Assembly: GCA_002151545.1 (NCBI GenBank)
Contig: CP021237.1
Coordinates: 4,526,001 to 4,590,000 of the forward strand
Length of the DNA stretch: 64,000 bases
Direction of reading: 5' to 3'
DNA from: Sphingobacteriaceae bacterium GW460-11-11-14-LB5
GTDB lineage: Bacteria > Bacteroidota > Bacteroidia > Sphingobacteriales > Sphingobacteriaceae
In this document: positions 26,545 to 35,570 of the stretch, piece after piece
Numbering within the stretch: the stretch's first letter is position 1
Layout: each line of letters opens with the position of its first letter
Position numbers and translations under genes: made by a program
Notes under the pieces: generated by a model
What the model was told of the DNA's origin: nothing
Database searches by the model: none
What the model saw: the letters and a program-made list of their open reading frames with translations, nothing else

Positions 26545-26934
26545 TTAATCTTCGACGACCCTTCTTTCTACTTCTACACCGCGTTCTTTTAATATTTTTT
26601 TTGCCAGTAAAAAATCCAGGCTGCCCCATTCATCCTGTTTTTCAATAATTTCTTTCAGTTCTTCGTCACTGAAATCAAAAATATAGTATCCCGGATCGAT
26701 ATCTGCTAAACCTTTCTCCGCCAGTTGAAGCAGCAGAGTGTCGGCCCGTTCAAAATCTGCAGGCTTCAACTTTATTCTAAAATCTTTATTGATTTCATTA
26801 TTGGCAAACGAGACATCAAAATTTTCAGAAACATCTTCCAACCCGCACTCAATCCTATTTTCTCTAAATGTTTCGGCCAGTGCCAAAGCTGCTGCTTTAT
26901 CATTAAATCGCTGGAAGGTTAAAAAATCAGGCAT
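26545..26934 (-). CDS. N-terminal half of a split DUF2007-like protein
   Basis: 129 aa. MPDFLTFQRFND... then a LEDVSENFD motif, FRIKLKPADFERADTLL, and FDFSDEELKEII...FLLAKKILKERG form the N-terminal part of a family I recall as about 220-240 aa with two membrane segments at its end. Here the reading frame breaks just after ERGVEV (about residue 122), and the last residues (ERRVVED) come from the inserted toxin cassette in another frame. The matching C-terminal half lies at 25203-25565. The gene appears to have been interrupted by an insertion of about 1.1 kb. Confidence 0.72.
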   Translation of the reverse strand: MPDFLTFQRFNDKAAALALAETFRENRIECGLEDVSENFDVSFANNEINKDFRIKLKPADFERADTLLLQLAEKGLADIDPGYYIFDFSDEELKEIIEKQDEWGSLDFLLAKKILKERGVEVERRVVED

Positions 26935-27095
26935 ATAGCAGATTAATTAGTTCATTTGTCATTGGTTCATTGGTAACTGCAAATTGCTAACTGAGAACTG
27001 TATTCTTGGTTAATCGGTTAATGGTATACCCTTCGGCTACGCTCAGGGGGTTAATTGTACCCAACCGCCAAACGCTTGTCGCCTAACGCTCAACG

Positions 27096-27359
27096 CTAAG
27101 CATCCAGTGCAATAATAGTCAGCGTTAATAATAAAATGAAACAGATACCGGCTAAGATCAGAATTCTTGCTCCATGCTGCCGGTCGGTTAACGAATAAGA
27201 GAACACTTTTTCACCTGTAATCAGTGTTTTCCGCTTTTTCATTAAATCCCAACCAATAACCAGCCCTAGAATGCCGCCGAAAATTGCAGTTAGGTAACCT
27301 GTATAAATGTAATTGCGTGTCGAGTTGTCTATTTTTTGAGAGCTGTTAGTTCGTATCAT
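27096..27359 (-). CDS. two-TM membrane protein, paralogue of the split gene's C-terminus
   Basis: 87 aa from the ATG ending at 27359 (a longer TTG reading is less likely). Two membrane segments enclose KRKTLITGEKVFSYSLTDRQHGARILI, which aligns with KRTLPNGECVFNYAPADRAHGERILI of the 25203 ORF. It lacks the DUF2007-like domain. Function unknown. A TAnnTTTG element on the minus strand (27382-27389) lies 23 nt upstream and supports this start. Confidence 0.7.
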   Translation of the reverse strand: MIRTNSSQKIDNSTRNYIYTGYLTAIFGGILGLVIGWDLMKKRKTLITGEKVFSYSLTDRQHGARILILAGICFILLLTLTIIALDA

Positions 27360-27381
27360 GCTTAAAAACAATGGGAATTGG

Positions 27382-27389
27382 CAAATTTA
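27382..27389 (-). promoter_or_regulatory. -7 element TAAATTTG
   Basis: Minus-strand TAAATTTG upstream of the 27359 start. Confidence 0.45.
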
Positions 27390-27455
27390 AACGATTCACA
27401 TCACTTTAAAGAATAAAATCCATCTTCATCAATTTTTTAGCATTTATATATTATC

Positions 27456-27463
27456 TACCTTTG
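27456..27463 (+). promoter_or_regulatory. -7 element TACCTTTG immediately before DUF4286 ATG
   Basis: Matches TAnnTTTG and ends only 4 nt before the ATG at 27468. The transcript would begin at or next to the start codon, i.e. nearly leaderless. Confidence 0.55.
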
Positions 27464-27467
27464 TGCC

Positions 27468-27771
27468 ATGTTTTTATATAATGTTACGCTCATCTTAGAT
27501 GATGCAGCAGCTGAAGAATGGTTACAGTGGATGCAGGAAATCCATATCCCACAGGTTATGGCTACGGGAATGTTTGTTTCTAACCGTTTATTAAAGGTGG
27601 TAGATTCGCCGAATGAAGGCGTAACCTACTGTGCACAATATGTTGCTGAAACATTAGAGAACTATAATAAATACCAGGAAGTATTTGCACCTGCTTTACA
27701 GGCTGAGCTAAACGAAAGATACAAAAACCGCTTTGTGGCGTACAGAACTTTGATGGAGTTTGTACCCCCAA

Positions 27772-27779
<8 letters not shown>
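27468..27779 (+). CDS. DUF4286 family protein
   Basis: 103 aa, soluble. It begins with MFLYNVTLILDD and has HIPQVMATGMF and YCAQYVAET, the pattern of the small DUF4286 family in Bacteroidetes (ferredoxin-like fold expected, function unknown). The last residues (VPPTP) and the stop codon come from a CCCCC-TAGA-GGGGG palindromic repeat, so the C-terminus is repeat-derived. Confidence 0.87.
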
Positions 27780-28142
<363 letters not shown>

Positions 28143-28153
<11 letters not shown>

Positions 28154-29705
28154 GTTTTTCTTCTTCTATTTCTGAATTGATTCTACTGTTAATATCGATA
28201 TGGGCATCTTCGAGTAAAAAGACACTTGCGCCTTTTTCTCTGGCATATGGCGTAGTTACTTCACCAATTTTGGTAATCTTCCCAAAAAACGGCTGTTCTT
28301 TTTTACGCTGAGGATCTTCTTCACCTAGCTCTCTAATTAAAATTAAATGTTTAATCGGTTTATCCATTTTAAACCAGTACAAATAATCGGCGTTGTAAGC
28401 TACAGCGTTGATATTTTTAAACTTCGAGTAGTAATTGATGGCCCCAGCCTCTCCGTAATTATCAGCCCGAACCAGCAAAGCAGATTTATCTTTAACCTTT
28501 GCATAGGCTAGATCAGTTAAGGCAGCCATTTCTTTCCAGCCCTGCATATCGGCAAAATCCTGCGGCAAATCGTGCTGTAAACCGTCTTCCCAACGCAACA
28601 TACCTATTTTACCAAACTTATCGTGTTTGGCTATAATCTGCTCCGGACTTAAAACCGGATAGGCAAACTTCATGGTAATGCTAAATAGTGCAATGGGCAA
28701 AACAATCATCAATACTTTCAGATATTTTTTCCAACCCTTATGAAGAACAAGGCTAAAATATGCACATCCTGCTGCAATAATAACAGGGTACAAACCAGCA
28801 GCATAATATCCTTTTGCCCTAAACCAGGTAAACAAACCTAGGGAAATTATAAAGCCAAAAATTACCCAACGGAAAGCTGCAAAAGGTTTATAAAACAGCA
28901 ATGCGATAATCCCAGCCAAAACAATAAAAATAACATTAAAGTAGTAGAGCAACTGATCTTTCAGGAAATCGATCCGGTTAATTTTATCCAACTGTGTTGC
29001 GGCCAATTCTTTCATATGGCCAACTACCGGAAAATGATGCGTGTATTGCCAGATGAGGTTAGGCAGCATGATGAACAAGGCCAGCAAGGCCGCAAAATAA
29101 AGATGTTTATTCCTGAAAACCGCTCGTTGCTTCGAGATCAGCAAAGCTGGAATTAAACCCGCAGCCAAAAACACAATACTGTATTTGTTTAAAAACCCCA
29201 GCCCTAGTGCAATGGCTAGGAAATAAAGAAATCTATTTTCTTTCGTATCAAAAAACCTGATCAGGATGAAATAAACAGCTGTCCAGCTTAAAATATCGAA
29301 TGCATTCGGTTGAAAAAGTAAGTCTAAGCGCCCAATAGCACAACAGATTAAGGCAATGGCCGACAAGGCTTTAGCGTATAAATTGCCTTTTAAGGCTTCC
29401 ACAATTTTCCAGGTAAATACCAGGGTTGCCCCGCCGATGCTGGCTGATACCAAACGGACTACCGCCTCGCTACTACCCAATAATTTAATAATCAGCGCAA
29501 ATATGGAAGTTACCGGTGGTACAGACTGAAAGCCCCAGGCCAAATGATTGGCCTGATCTAAGTGCAAAAACTCATCACGGTGTAAGCTATAAGCCGCATT
29601 GACCAATAAGAAAGGTAAAATCAGTTTTAAAATAACGAAAAAAACAAGAATCCCTAAATCTACCAGAGCAGACTTCGACTTTTTATGATTCATCTTATTT
29701 TCCAT
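28143..29705 (-). CDS. GT39-type membrane glycosyltransferase
   Basis: 520 aa, with about ten membrane segments. The first luminal/periplasmic loop contains LHRDEFLHLDQANHLAWGF, the acidic Asp-Glu motif of PMT/ArnT-type (GT39/GT83) polyprenyl-phosphate-sugar transferases. The C-terminal part, from about residue 375, is soluble. Acceptor and donor are unknown. Two ATGs four codons apart are possible starts; the first is used. It is the middle gene of dtd-GT39-mazG. Confidence 0.88.
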
Positions 29706-29722
29706 ACCTGGGCGAATTTGGC

Positions 29723-30175
29723 CTATTCTTTATTCTTCGTATCAATCAATATCGTAACCGGACCGTCGTTTAATAAAGCGATTTTCATATCGGCCCCAAA
29801 AATCCCTGTTTTTACTTTTTTGTCTAACAATCCGGATAATTTCTCGATCATTTTCTCGTACAGCGGAATGGCGATGTCTGGTCGTGCAGCCCTCGTAAAA
29901 CCCGGACGGTTCCCTTTCTTTGTTGAGGCGAATAATGTAAACTGACTGATCAACAGGATGTCGCCACCAACATCAGCGAGTGCTTTATTCATCAATCCGT
30001 TTTCATCTCCAAAAACACGCATACCGATAATTTTCTGCGCCAGCCAATCCAAATCCTCTAAAGTATCGGCATCTTCTATACCCAACAACACTAAAAATCC
30101 GGTTTCAATTGCTCCTGTTACCACTTCATCAACCGTGCAACTTGCCTGTGTAACTCTTTGTAAAACTGCTCGCAT
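29723..30175 (-). CDS. dtd: D-aminoacyl-tRNA deacylase Dtd
   Basis: 150 aa, standard length. It begins MRAVLQRVTQASCTV, contains SQFTLFA (near residue 95), and ends with the cis-GlyPro motif in NDGPVTILID. It removes D-amino acids and glycine mischarged on tRNA. First gene of a three-gene minus-strand unit; the divergent lipoprotein gene begins only 30 nt away. Confidence 0.95.
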   Translation of the reverse strand: MRAVLQRVTQASCTVDEVVTGAIETGFLVLLGIEDADTLEDLDWLAQKIIGMRVFGDENGLMNKALADVGGDILLISQFTLFASTKKGNRPGFTRAARPDIAIPLYEKMIEKLSGLLDKKVKTGIFGADMKIALLNDGPVTILIDTKNKE

Positions 30176-30182
30176 TTTATAC

Positions 30183-30190
30183 TACTTTTG
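30183..30190 (+). promoter_or_regulatory. -7 element TACTTTTG for the 30206 gene
   Basis: Matches TAnnTTTG, 15 nt before the ATG at 30206. It overlaps the alternative TTG start at 30188, which argues against that start. Confidence 0.55.
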
Positions 30191-30205
30191 CTCAATAAAA
30201 TTGAT

Positions 30206-31231
30206 ATGCGCAAGATAAGTATTTTAGTGGTTTCTGTATTTCTCTTCTTTGGTTGCAGGCAAAAATCAATTGTTCATCCAACTTTTTATTATTGGAAAAC
30301 TGATTATAAAAACAAAAAAGCAGAAACCGGTTATCTCGATCAATTTAAGTCGAAATCTTTATACGTACGGATTATGGATGTAGATTTTAATCCTGATCTG
30401 CAACTCCCAGTGCCTGTTTCGCCGATTAAATTTTCAGATCCTTTACCTAAACAGGTTCATATTATTCCTGTTGTATTTATCGTAAACCAGGTTTTTGACA
30501 AGATTGACACCATGCAAACAGCGGTGATGGCCAATCGCATTGCTAAATTTGTGGAGGCTAAGGTAAAACAGTCTGGACAACAAAACTACCAAGAGCTTCA
30601 GATAGATTGCGATTGGACCAAAGGCACCAGAAACAGGTATTTTAAATTTTTAGCGCAATTAATGGATAACCCACTTTTAAAGGGCAAAACCATTTCGGTA
30701 ACCTTGCGATTGCACCAAATCAAAAATATGGTGTCGAGCGGGGTTCCCCCGGTAGAGAAAGGCATGTTAATGTGTTACAACATGGGTAACCTGCGTAAAT
30801 ACGGCGAACAGAATTCGATATTGGATCAGCACGAAATGGATGTTTACCTTAAGGATTATCTGGAGCAATATCCCTTAGCACTTGATGTTGCCTTACCCAT
30901 TTTCGAATGGGCAGTGGTATTCAGGAACGAACAATACGGAGGTATTTCAAAGCGGATTGGCAAAGTCCAGATCGAGGATAAAAAACTTTTTAAGCAGAGG
31001 GGAAATTCCATTCTCTACGACTTGCTGGCTGATTATCCCGCAGCTGGATTAAAACAGGGCGATGTGGTAAGATGGGAACAGATTTCTCCTGAAGATTTAC
31101 TACATACCTCTAAATTTTTATCACGATATTTAGCCCCCAGAGACCGGAATCTTGTTTTCTACCATTTAGACACCGACCTATTAAAACATTTTACCCATGA
31201 AGACCTTCAAAAAGTTATCGCTAATTTTTAG
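30206..31231 (+). CDS. lipoprotein of unknown function, possible glycosidase-like barrel
   Basis: 341 aa from the ATG at 30206, giving MRKISILVVSVFLFFGC with a lipobox (FFGC). An upstream TTG would add six residues but lies within the promoter. The central region has ELQIDCDWTKGTRNRYFKFLAQL, then KTISVTLRLHQI, then MLMCYNMG. This order of strand-acid-strand motifs recalls TIM-barrel glycoside-hydrolase-like proteins such as DUF3142. No named family can be assigned with confidence. Its 3' end overlaps the next gene by 35 nt, so the two are probably coupled. Confidence 0.75.
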   Translation: MRKISILVVSVFLFFGCRQKSIVHPTFYYWKTDYKNKKAETGYLDQFKSKSLYVRIMDVDFNPDLQLPVPVSPIKFSDPLPKQVHIIPVVFIVNQVFDKIDTMQTAVMANRIAKFVEAKVKQSGQQNYQELQIDCDWTKGTRNRYFKFLAQLMDNPLLKGKTISVTLRLHQIKNMVSSGVPPVEKGMLMCYNMGNLRKYGEQNSILDQHEMDVYLKDYLEQYPLALDVALPIFEWAVVFRNEQYGGISKRIGKVQIEDKKLFKQRGNSILYDLLADYPAAGLKQGDVVRWEQISPEDLLHTSKFLSRYLAPRDRNLVFYHLDTDLLKHFTHEDLQKVIANF

Positions 31232-33650
31232 TGTATTCCTGATTACTTTTTTCGGCGAAATTGCCGTAAATCTTGCCTGTGGCGGTGAGATAGATCCCTA
31301 CGATTATTACATTTCTTATTTCCACAACAATATTGAAGGAGATGAATATTCTCCCTTCGCCTATAACCAGATGGTGTACCTGAACAGTGAAACGGATATA
31401 GAAAGCGAGCCTGATATCAACAGCCGTGAATGGGCAAAATACCTCAACGTAAAAAAGGAGGATGTGCTAAAAGTAATGTACAAAACCGACAGTGCCACTG
31501 ATGTAAAACTGGTGAATTTTGATGGAAATCTTTCTCAATTACCGGATAGCTTACAACAGAACAGTTTTATCCAGGCCTTAAGCAAACGCAAAGAACCTTT
31601 AAAGTATTATCAATTCGCCAAAAGCTGCGAACCGCTGGCCAATGTAGATTTTAGTCTTTGGGACCCAAAACCACGCGATACCACAACGATGGGCTCAAAA
31701 GCCAAAGAAGCTTTGAAATTAACAGAAGCTGAAAAAGACGATTTCCTGAAACTACGTTATGCTTACCAATCGCAACGTATGTTCCATTTTGCCGGTTATC
31801 ACAGCGAAAGTAAATCAACTTACGAGAAATATATTAAAACAAGCAAGCTCAACAGTTCGGTTAAGGGCTGGGCATTGGCATTGTATGCCGGATCGACGCG
31901 CAGGTTGGGCAATCCTGAAGAATCGGCCTTTTTATTCTCGAAGGTTTTTGCGAGTAATCCCGAACGACGAGTCCAGGCCTATAAAAATTATTATTATACC
32001 AGTTCGCCCGTTAATGGGGCATTGAAATATGCCAAAACCAATAACGAGAAAGCCAATATTTGGGCAATAAATGGATTTGGTGATGCTGATTCGGGTATAG
32101 AAAGCCTGAATAAAGTTTATCAGTACGAACCGAAAAGCCAGCTTAACGGCACGCTGCTGGTGCGCGAAGTAAACAAATTAGAGCAAGATCTTATCGAGGC
32201 AAACGATATTGCCAAAATTGGCTATAATTATTATTTTTCTGATAATGGCAATCCGAAATATAAAGACAGTTTAAAAAATATTAACCTAAAACACCTGAAT
32301 GAAATCAGGAATTTTGCTGTAAAACTGGCCACGGAGAAGAAATATCCTCAGCCTGAACTGGGTACCTTAACCGCCGCTTATTTATCATGGATGGAGAATA
32401 AAGATTTCTTAGCCTCAAATTACCTGGCCATATTAAAACCAGATAAATTACCGGAAAGATTACGCGATCAATATCGAATCACCGATTTATTGATCAAGGC
32501 CAAAAACATCAAAAAAGGAAATCCTTTTAATGAGAACGATTTATTGCCGACCTTAAAATGGCTTGATGAAAAACGTTTTGCAGAAAACAGTGAGCAACCA
32601 AAAGGGCCATATTATTATGATACTGATCGCGCCAGCAAACGCTTTAGCAGAACGACCAGAAACTTTTATCAGCAGTTATTGGCTCCAGCTTATTTGAGTA
32701 TGGGCGATACCGCAAAAGCAGCATTAGCCATGGTTAAAGGCGACCTGGAATACAAAACCTTAAAAGAGAATTCGCTTTTCCAGAATATGAGTTATCAAAG
32801 CATTGCTTTTTGGCAGAAAAATTTGAGCCCGAAAAGTATGCAGGGGCTGGCCGTTTACAAAACAAAAGCAGCTGGTAATGATGTTACTGCTTTATTGGCC
32901 TCAGCCTTAAACCAACTTAAAAATGATGACTTTTATGAATTGTACGGTACTACTTATTTACGTACACATCAATACGATAAGGCTGTTCAAATGTTTGCAA
33001 AGGTTTCTCCAAACTATAAATATTTTAATCCAGAAAACTGGTATGGAGATGAATCTAATGCAAAACTTTATGCTAATCCTTTCATCGAAACGATAAACGA
33101 TTATCCGAAAAAGTATGTAACGGCGAAAGCATCCATTACCAAAAAAGCTTTTGCGGCCGAAATGCTCCGCTTACAGAAATTAAGCATTAGCGATAAAAAG
33201 AACGCTGCGCTTTATTATTACAAAATGGCGAATGCTGTTTATCAAACTGGTTATTATGGCAACAGCTGGTTTTTAATCAGCTACGACTGGTCATCATATG
33301 ACAACAGCAACCCGGCAAAATATGTATATGATGGCGATTATAAAAAAGCGCAAACAGCAAAAGCCTGGTATTTAAAAGCCAGGGCATTAAGTACCAATGC
33401 CGATTTTAAGGCAAAATGTACTTTTATGTTGGCTAAATGTTTGCAAAAGCAGATTATCATGAATGCCAATCCGCTATCATTTTATTATTACGATAAAAAA
33501 GATGTGAAATGGAGAAATTTTATCAAGGCAAATTATAACAACCCTTATCTTAAAGAATTAAGGTTTAGTTATGCAAAAACGCCTTTTTATGCTGTCGCAG
33601 CTGGCGAATGCAGTTATCTGGGAGATTTTATCAGGCCAAAAACGCAATAG
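31197..33650 (+). CDS. large exported helical-repeat protein of unknown function
   Basis: 817 aa. An N-terminal signal/anchor (MKTFKKLSLIFSVFLITFFGE, then VNLACGG, a possible lipobox) is followed by a long helix-rich region with weak TPR-like units, for example around 200-250 (SESKSTYEKYIKTSKL..., GNPEESAFLFSKVF) and in the C-terminal half (AYLSMGDTAKAALAMVKGD; TYLRTHQYDKAVQMFAKV). I do not recognise the full-length family. It overlaps the preceding lipoprotein gene by 35 nt. The pair may act together at the cell surface (inference). Confidence 0.8.
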   Translation: MKTFKKLSLIFSVFLITFFGEIAVNLACGGEIDPYDYYISYFHNNIEGDEYSPFAYNQMVYLNSETDIESEPDINSREWAKYLNVKKEDVLKVMYKTDSATDVKLVNFDGNLSQLPDSLQQNSFIQALSKRKEPLKYYQFAKSCEPLANVDFSLWDPKPRDTTTMGSKAKEALKLTEAEKDDFLKLRYAYQSQRMFHFAGYHSESKSTYEKYIKTSKLNSSVKGWALALYAGSTRRLGNPEESAFLFSKVFASNPERRVQAYKNYYYTSSPVNGALKYAKTNNEKANIWAINGFGDADSGIESLNKVYQYEPKSQLNGTLLVREVNKLEQDLIEANDIAKIGYNYYFSDNGNPKYKDSLKNINLKHLNEIRNFAVKLATEKKYPQPELGTLTAAYLSWMENKDFLASNYLAILKPDKLPERLRDQYRITDLLIKAKNIKKGNPFNENDLLPTLKWLDEKRFAENSEQPKGPYYYDTDRASKRFSRTTRNFYQQLLAPAYLSMGDTAKAALAMVKGDLEYKTLKENSLFQNMSYQSIAFWQKNLSPKSMQGLAVYKTKAAGNDVTALLASALNQLKNDDFYELYGTTYLRTHQYDKAVQMFAKVSPNYKYFNPENWYGDESNAKLYANPFIETINDYPKKYVTAKASITKKAFAAEMLRLQKLSISDKKNAALYYYKMANAVYQTGYYGNSWFLISYDWSSYDNSNPAKYVYDGDYKKAQTAKAWYLKARALSTNADFKAKCTFMLAKCLQKQIIMNANPLSFYYYDKKDVKWRNFIKANYNNPYLKELRFSYAKTPFYAVAAGECSYLGDFIRPKTQ

Positions 33651-33694
33651 TCACGTTTGACCATTAAGAAGTTAAGTTAGTTAATAAAAATGCA

Positions 33695-33805
33695 GTCGTC
33701 ATCTCGACCGAAGCAACGCGGAGTGGAGAGATCTTTAGCTATAGATTTAGCTTCGCTGAGCACTACGTGGTTCTCGACTTCGTTGCACTCCGCTCGAAAT
33801 GACGA
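33695..33805. repeat. composite interspersed repeat GTCGTCATCTCGACC...GAAATGACGA
   Basis: Inverted outer ends (CGTCAT / ATGACG). Inside are GCGGAGTGGAGAGATCT and TTGCACTCCGCTCGAAATGACG, which are complementary in part. Related to the repeats at 18270 and 24949. Confidence 0.7.
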
Positions 33806-33859
33806 ATTTATATTGATGAGACAATTACTTATTTTATCCTAACTTGCCTGACTATTTTA

Positions 33860-33935
33860 CCTAAACCCTAAACCCTAAACCCTAAACCCTAAACCCTAAA
33901 CCCTAAACCCTAAACCCTAAACCCTAAACCTTAAA
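33860..33935. repeat. tandem heptamer repeat (CCCTAAA)9
   Basis: Nine perfect CCCTAAA units run from 33866 to 33928, with imperfect units before (CCTAAA) and after (CCTTAAA). The array ends 1 nt before the stop codon of the minus-strand fabH gene. The unit equals the plant telomere repeat TTTAGGG in reverse complement. Shorter runs of the same unit occur at about 15389-15411 and 16989. Confidence 0.95.
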
Positions 33936-33936
33936 A

Positions 33937-34983
33937 CTACCACCTAATCAGCGCACTGGCCCAGGTAAAGCCTGAACCGAATGCCGCGAGGCAAACCAGA
34001 TCGCCATCTTTAATTTTGCCAGCTTCCCAGGCTTCACATAAAGCTATCGGAACAGAAGCAGCCGTGGTATTGCCATATTTTTGAATATTATTAAAAACCT
34101 GATCATCATTTAGGCCTAACAACTGTTGCACATACTGACTGATACGCAAATTGGCCTGATGTGGCACCAACATATCAATATCTTTCTCCGTTAGGTTATT
34201 TGCCGCAAGGGCCTCTTTAATTACTTCAGGAAATTTCACCACTGCTTTTTTGAAAACCGACGGACCATCCATATATGGCAAAGCTGCGCCACTGTCTAAA
34301 ATTTCCTGCGTCATAAATAACCCACCTAATTCTTGCTCAGGATAGGCAGGTTTATCTTTCAACCATTTATTGGCATGAGCGCCTGGATAATACATGGCCA
34401 GGATTTCGGCATCGGCACCATCGCTGTGTAAATGTGTACTTAAAATTCCTTTCCCCGGCTCGTCTGTAGGTTGCAGTACCACAGCACCAGCACCATCACC
34501 AAAAATAACCGATACATTACGGCTTCGTGTTTCAAAATCCATGGCAAACGAATGTTTCTCGCTCCCCACTACCAGCACATTTTTATACATGCCTGTTTTT
34601 ACAAACTGATCGGCCACCGAAAGTGCATATACAAAACCAGAACATTGATTTCTGATGTCCAAAGCACCGATCTCGCCCATGCCCATTTCTCGCTGCAGCA
34701 GCACACCACATCCCGGAAAATAATAATCGGGGCTCAAGGTAGCAAAAACAATAAAATCGACATCTTTAGCGGTAATCCCGGCTCTTTCTATAGCAATTTT
34801 GGCCGCCTCGATGCCCATGGTGGTAGTGGTTTCCTCATTGCGATCGGCAAAACGACGTTCTTTAATACCCGTACGTTCCTGAATCCAGGCGTCGTTGGTA
34901 TCCATAAAACGGCTTAGATCATCGTTGGTATATACATTTTTCGGAACGTAGTAACCTATTCCGGCTATTTTAGACTGGTGCAT
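33937..34983 (-). CDS. 3-oxoacyl-ACP synthase III (KAS III) family, second copy
   Basis: 348 aa. The KAS III active site is visible: Cys114 (NQCSGFVYA), His in VPHQANLR, Asn in KYGNTTAAS. It differs clearly from the fabH in the plsX operon (43376), sharing only core motifs. It could be a housekeeping isozyme or be used for branched-chain or specialised acyl priming. It has its own promoter element on the minus strand (35005-35012). Its 3' end abuts the CCCTAAA tandem repeat. Confidence 0.9.
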   Translation of the reverse strand: MHQSKIAGIGYYVPKNVYTNDDLSRFMDTNDAWIQERTGIKERRFADRNEETTTTMGIEAAKIAIERAGITAKDVDFIVFATLSPDYYFPGCGVLLQREMGMGEIGALDIRNQCSGFVYALSVADQFVKTGMYKNVLVVGSEKHSFAMDFETRSRNVSVIFGDGAGAVVLQPTDEPGKGILSTHLHSDGADAEILAMYYPGAHANKWLKDKPAYPEQELGGLFMTQEILDSGAALPYMDGPSVFKKAVVKFPEVIKEALAANNLTEKDIDMLVPHQANLRISQYVQQLLGLNDDQVFNNIQKYGNTTAASVPIALCEAWEAGKIKDGDLVCLAAFGSGFTWASALIRW

Positions 34984-35004
34984 ACTCGTATATTATTTGG
35001 TTAA

Positions 35005-35012
35005 CAAATGTA
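35005..35012 (-). promoter_or_regulatory. -7 element TACATTTG for second KAS III gene
   Basis: Minus-strand TACATTTG, 21 nt upstream of the ATG ending at 34983. Confidence 0.5.
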
Positions 35013-35139
35013 TTAAAAGGGACGGAAGAATATGTAAAATGTACGATGTAAGATGTTGTATGGACTTATGTTACTGCACCTCATCCATTTTACCTATTCC
35101 ATCTTACATTAAAACTATTACATCTTCCATAAAAATAGT

Positions 35140-35147
35140 TATTTTTG
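35140..35147 (+). promoter_or_regulatory. -7 element TATTTTTG adjoining clpS ATG
   Basis: Matches TAnnTTTG and ends 4 nt before the ATG at 35152, suggesting a nearly leaderless clpS transcript. Confidence 0.55.
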
Positions 35148-35151
35148 CACC

Positions 35152-35433
35152 ATGTCTACAGAAACCAAAGAAGAGACCTTTACGCTCGAAGAAATTTTAA
35201 CTTCCCTAAAAACCGTACATCGCCTTATTTTGTGGAATGATGATATCAATACTTTCGATCATGTGATTTATTGTATGATGAAATACCTGGATTATAACGA
35301 ATCGCAGGCCGAAAAAATTGCATGGAAAGTGCATAATGATGGAAAATGCCCGGTTTTGGAAGGCTCATTTACCGAAATGGAAGTTTACCGTAAAATTTTA
35401 CAGCAAGAAGGATTAACGGTTTCTGTTGATTAA
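35152..35433 (+). CDS. clpS: ClpS adaptor of the Clp protease
   Basis: 93 aa. The ClpS core WNDDINTFDHVIYCMMKYL is followed by AEKIAWKVHNDGK, the region that binds N-degron residues and ClpA/ClpC. ClpS delivers N-end-rule substrates to the ClpCP/ClpAP protease. Length and motifs are normal. Monocistronic, with an interspersed repeat directly downstream. Confidence 0.93.
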   Translation: MSTETKEETFTLEEILTSLKTVHRLILWNDDINTFDHVIYCMMKYLDYNESQAEKIAWKVHNDGKCPVLEGSFTEMEVYRKILQQEGLTVSVD

Positions 35434-35450
35434 GGCTATTTTCCGGCGAA

Positions 35451-35548
35451 TCGTCATGCTGAACTTGGTTCAGCATCTTTCCTGCAAAATAGACCCTGAA
35501 ATAAATTACCTGCGGTGAGCTCGCCAAGGCTCGGTTCAGGGTGACGAG
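35451..35548. repeat. interspersed repeat CGTCATGCTGAAC...CAGGGTGACGA
   Basis: It contains the inner palindrome GCTGAACTTGGTTCAGC, then GACCCTGAA...TTCAGGGTGACG, and the phrase AATAAATTACCTGCGGTGAGCTCGCCAAGGCTCGG. Homologous in reverse orientation to 58338-58434. Confidence 0.75.
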
Positions 35549-35570
35549 CTACAAAAAACGCAGCCAGGTA

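Noticed and set aside
26333..26629. A 98-codon ORF overlapping the toxin-tip fragment
   Set aside because: It lies in another frame of the toxin tip and of the DUF2007-like gene end; its composition is odd (runs of Lys/Arg) and no family fits.
33860..33935. Plant contamination as the source of the CCCTAAA array
   Set aside because: The array is embedded between bacterial genes and shorter runs of the same unit occur elsewhere in the window.
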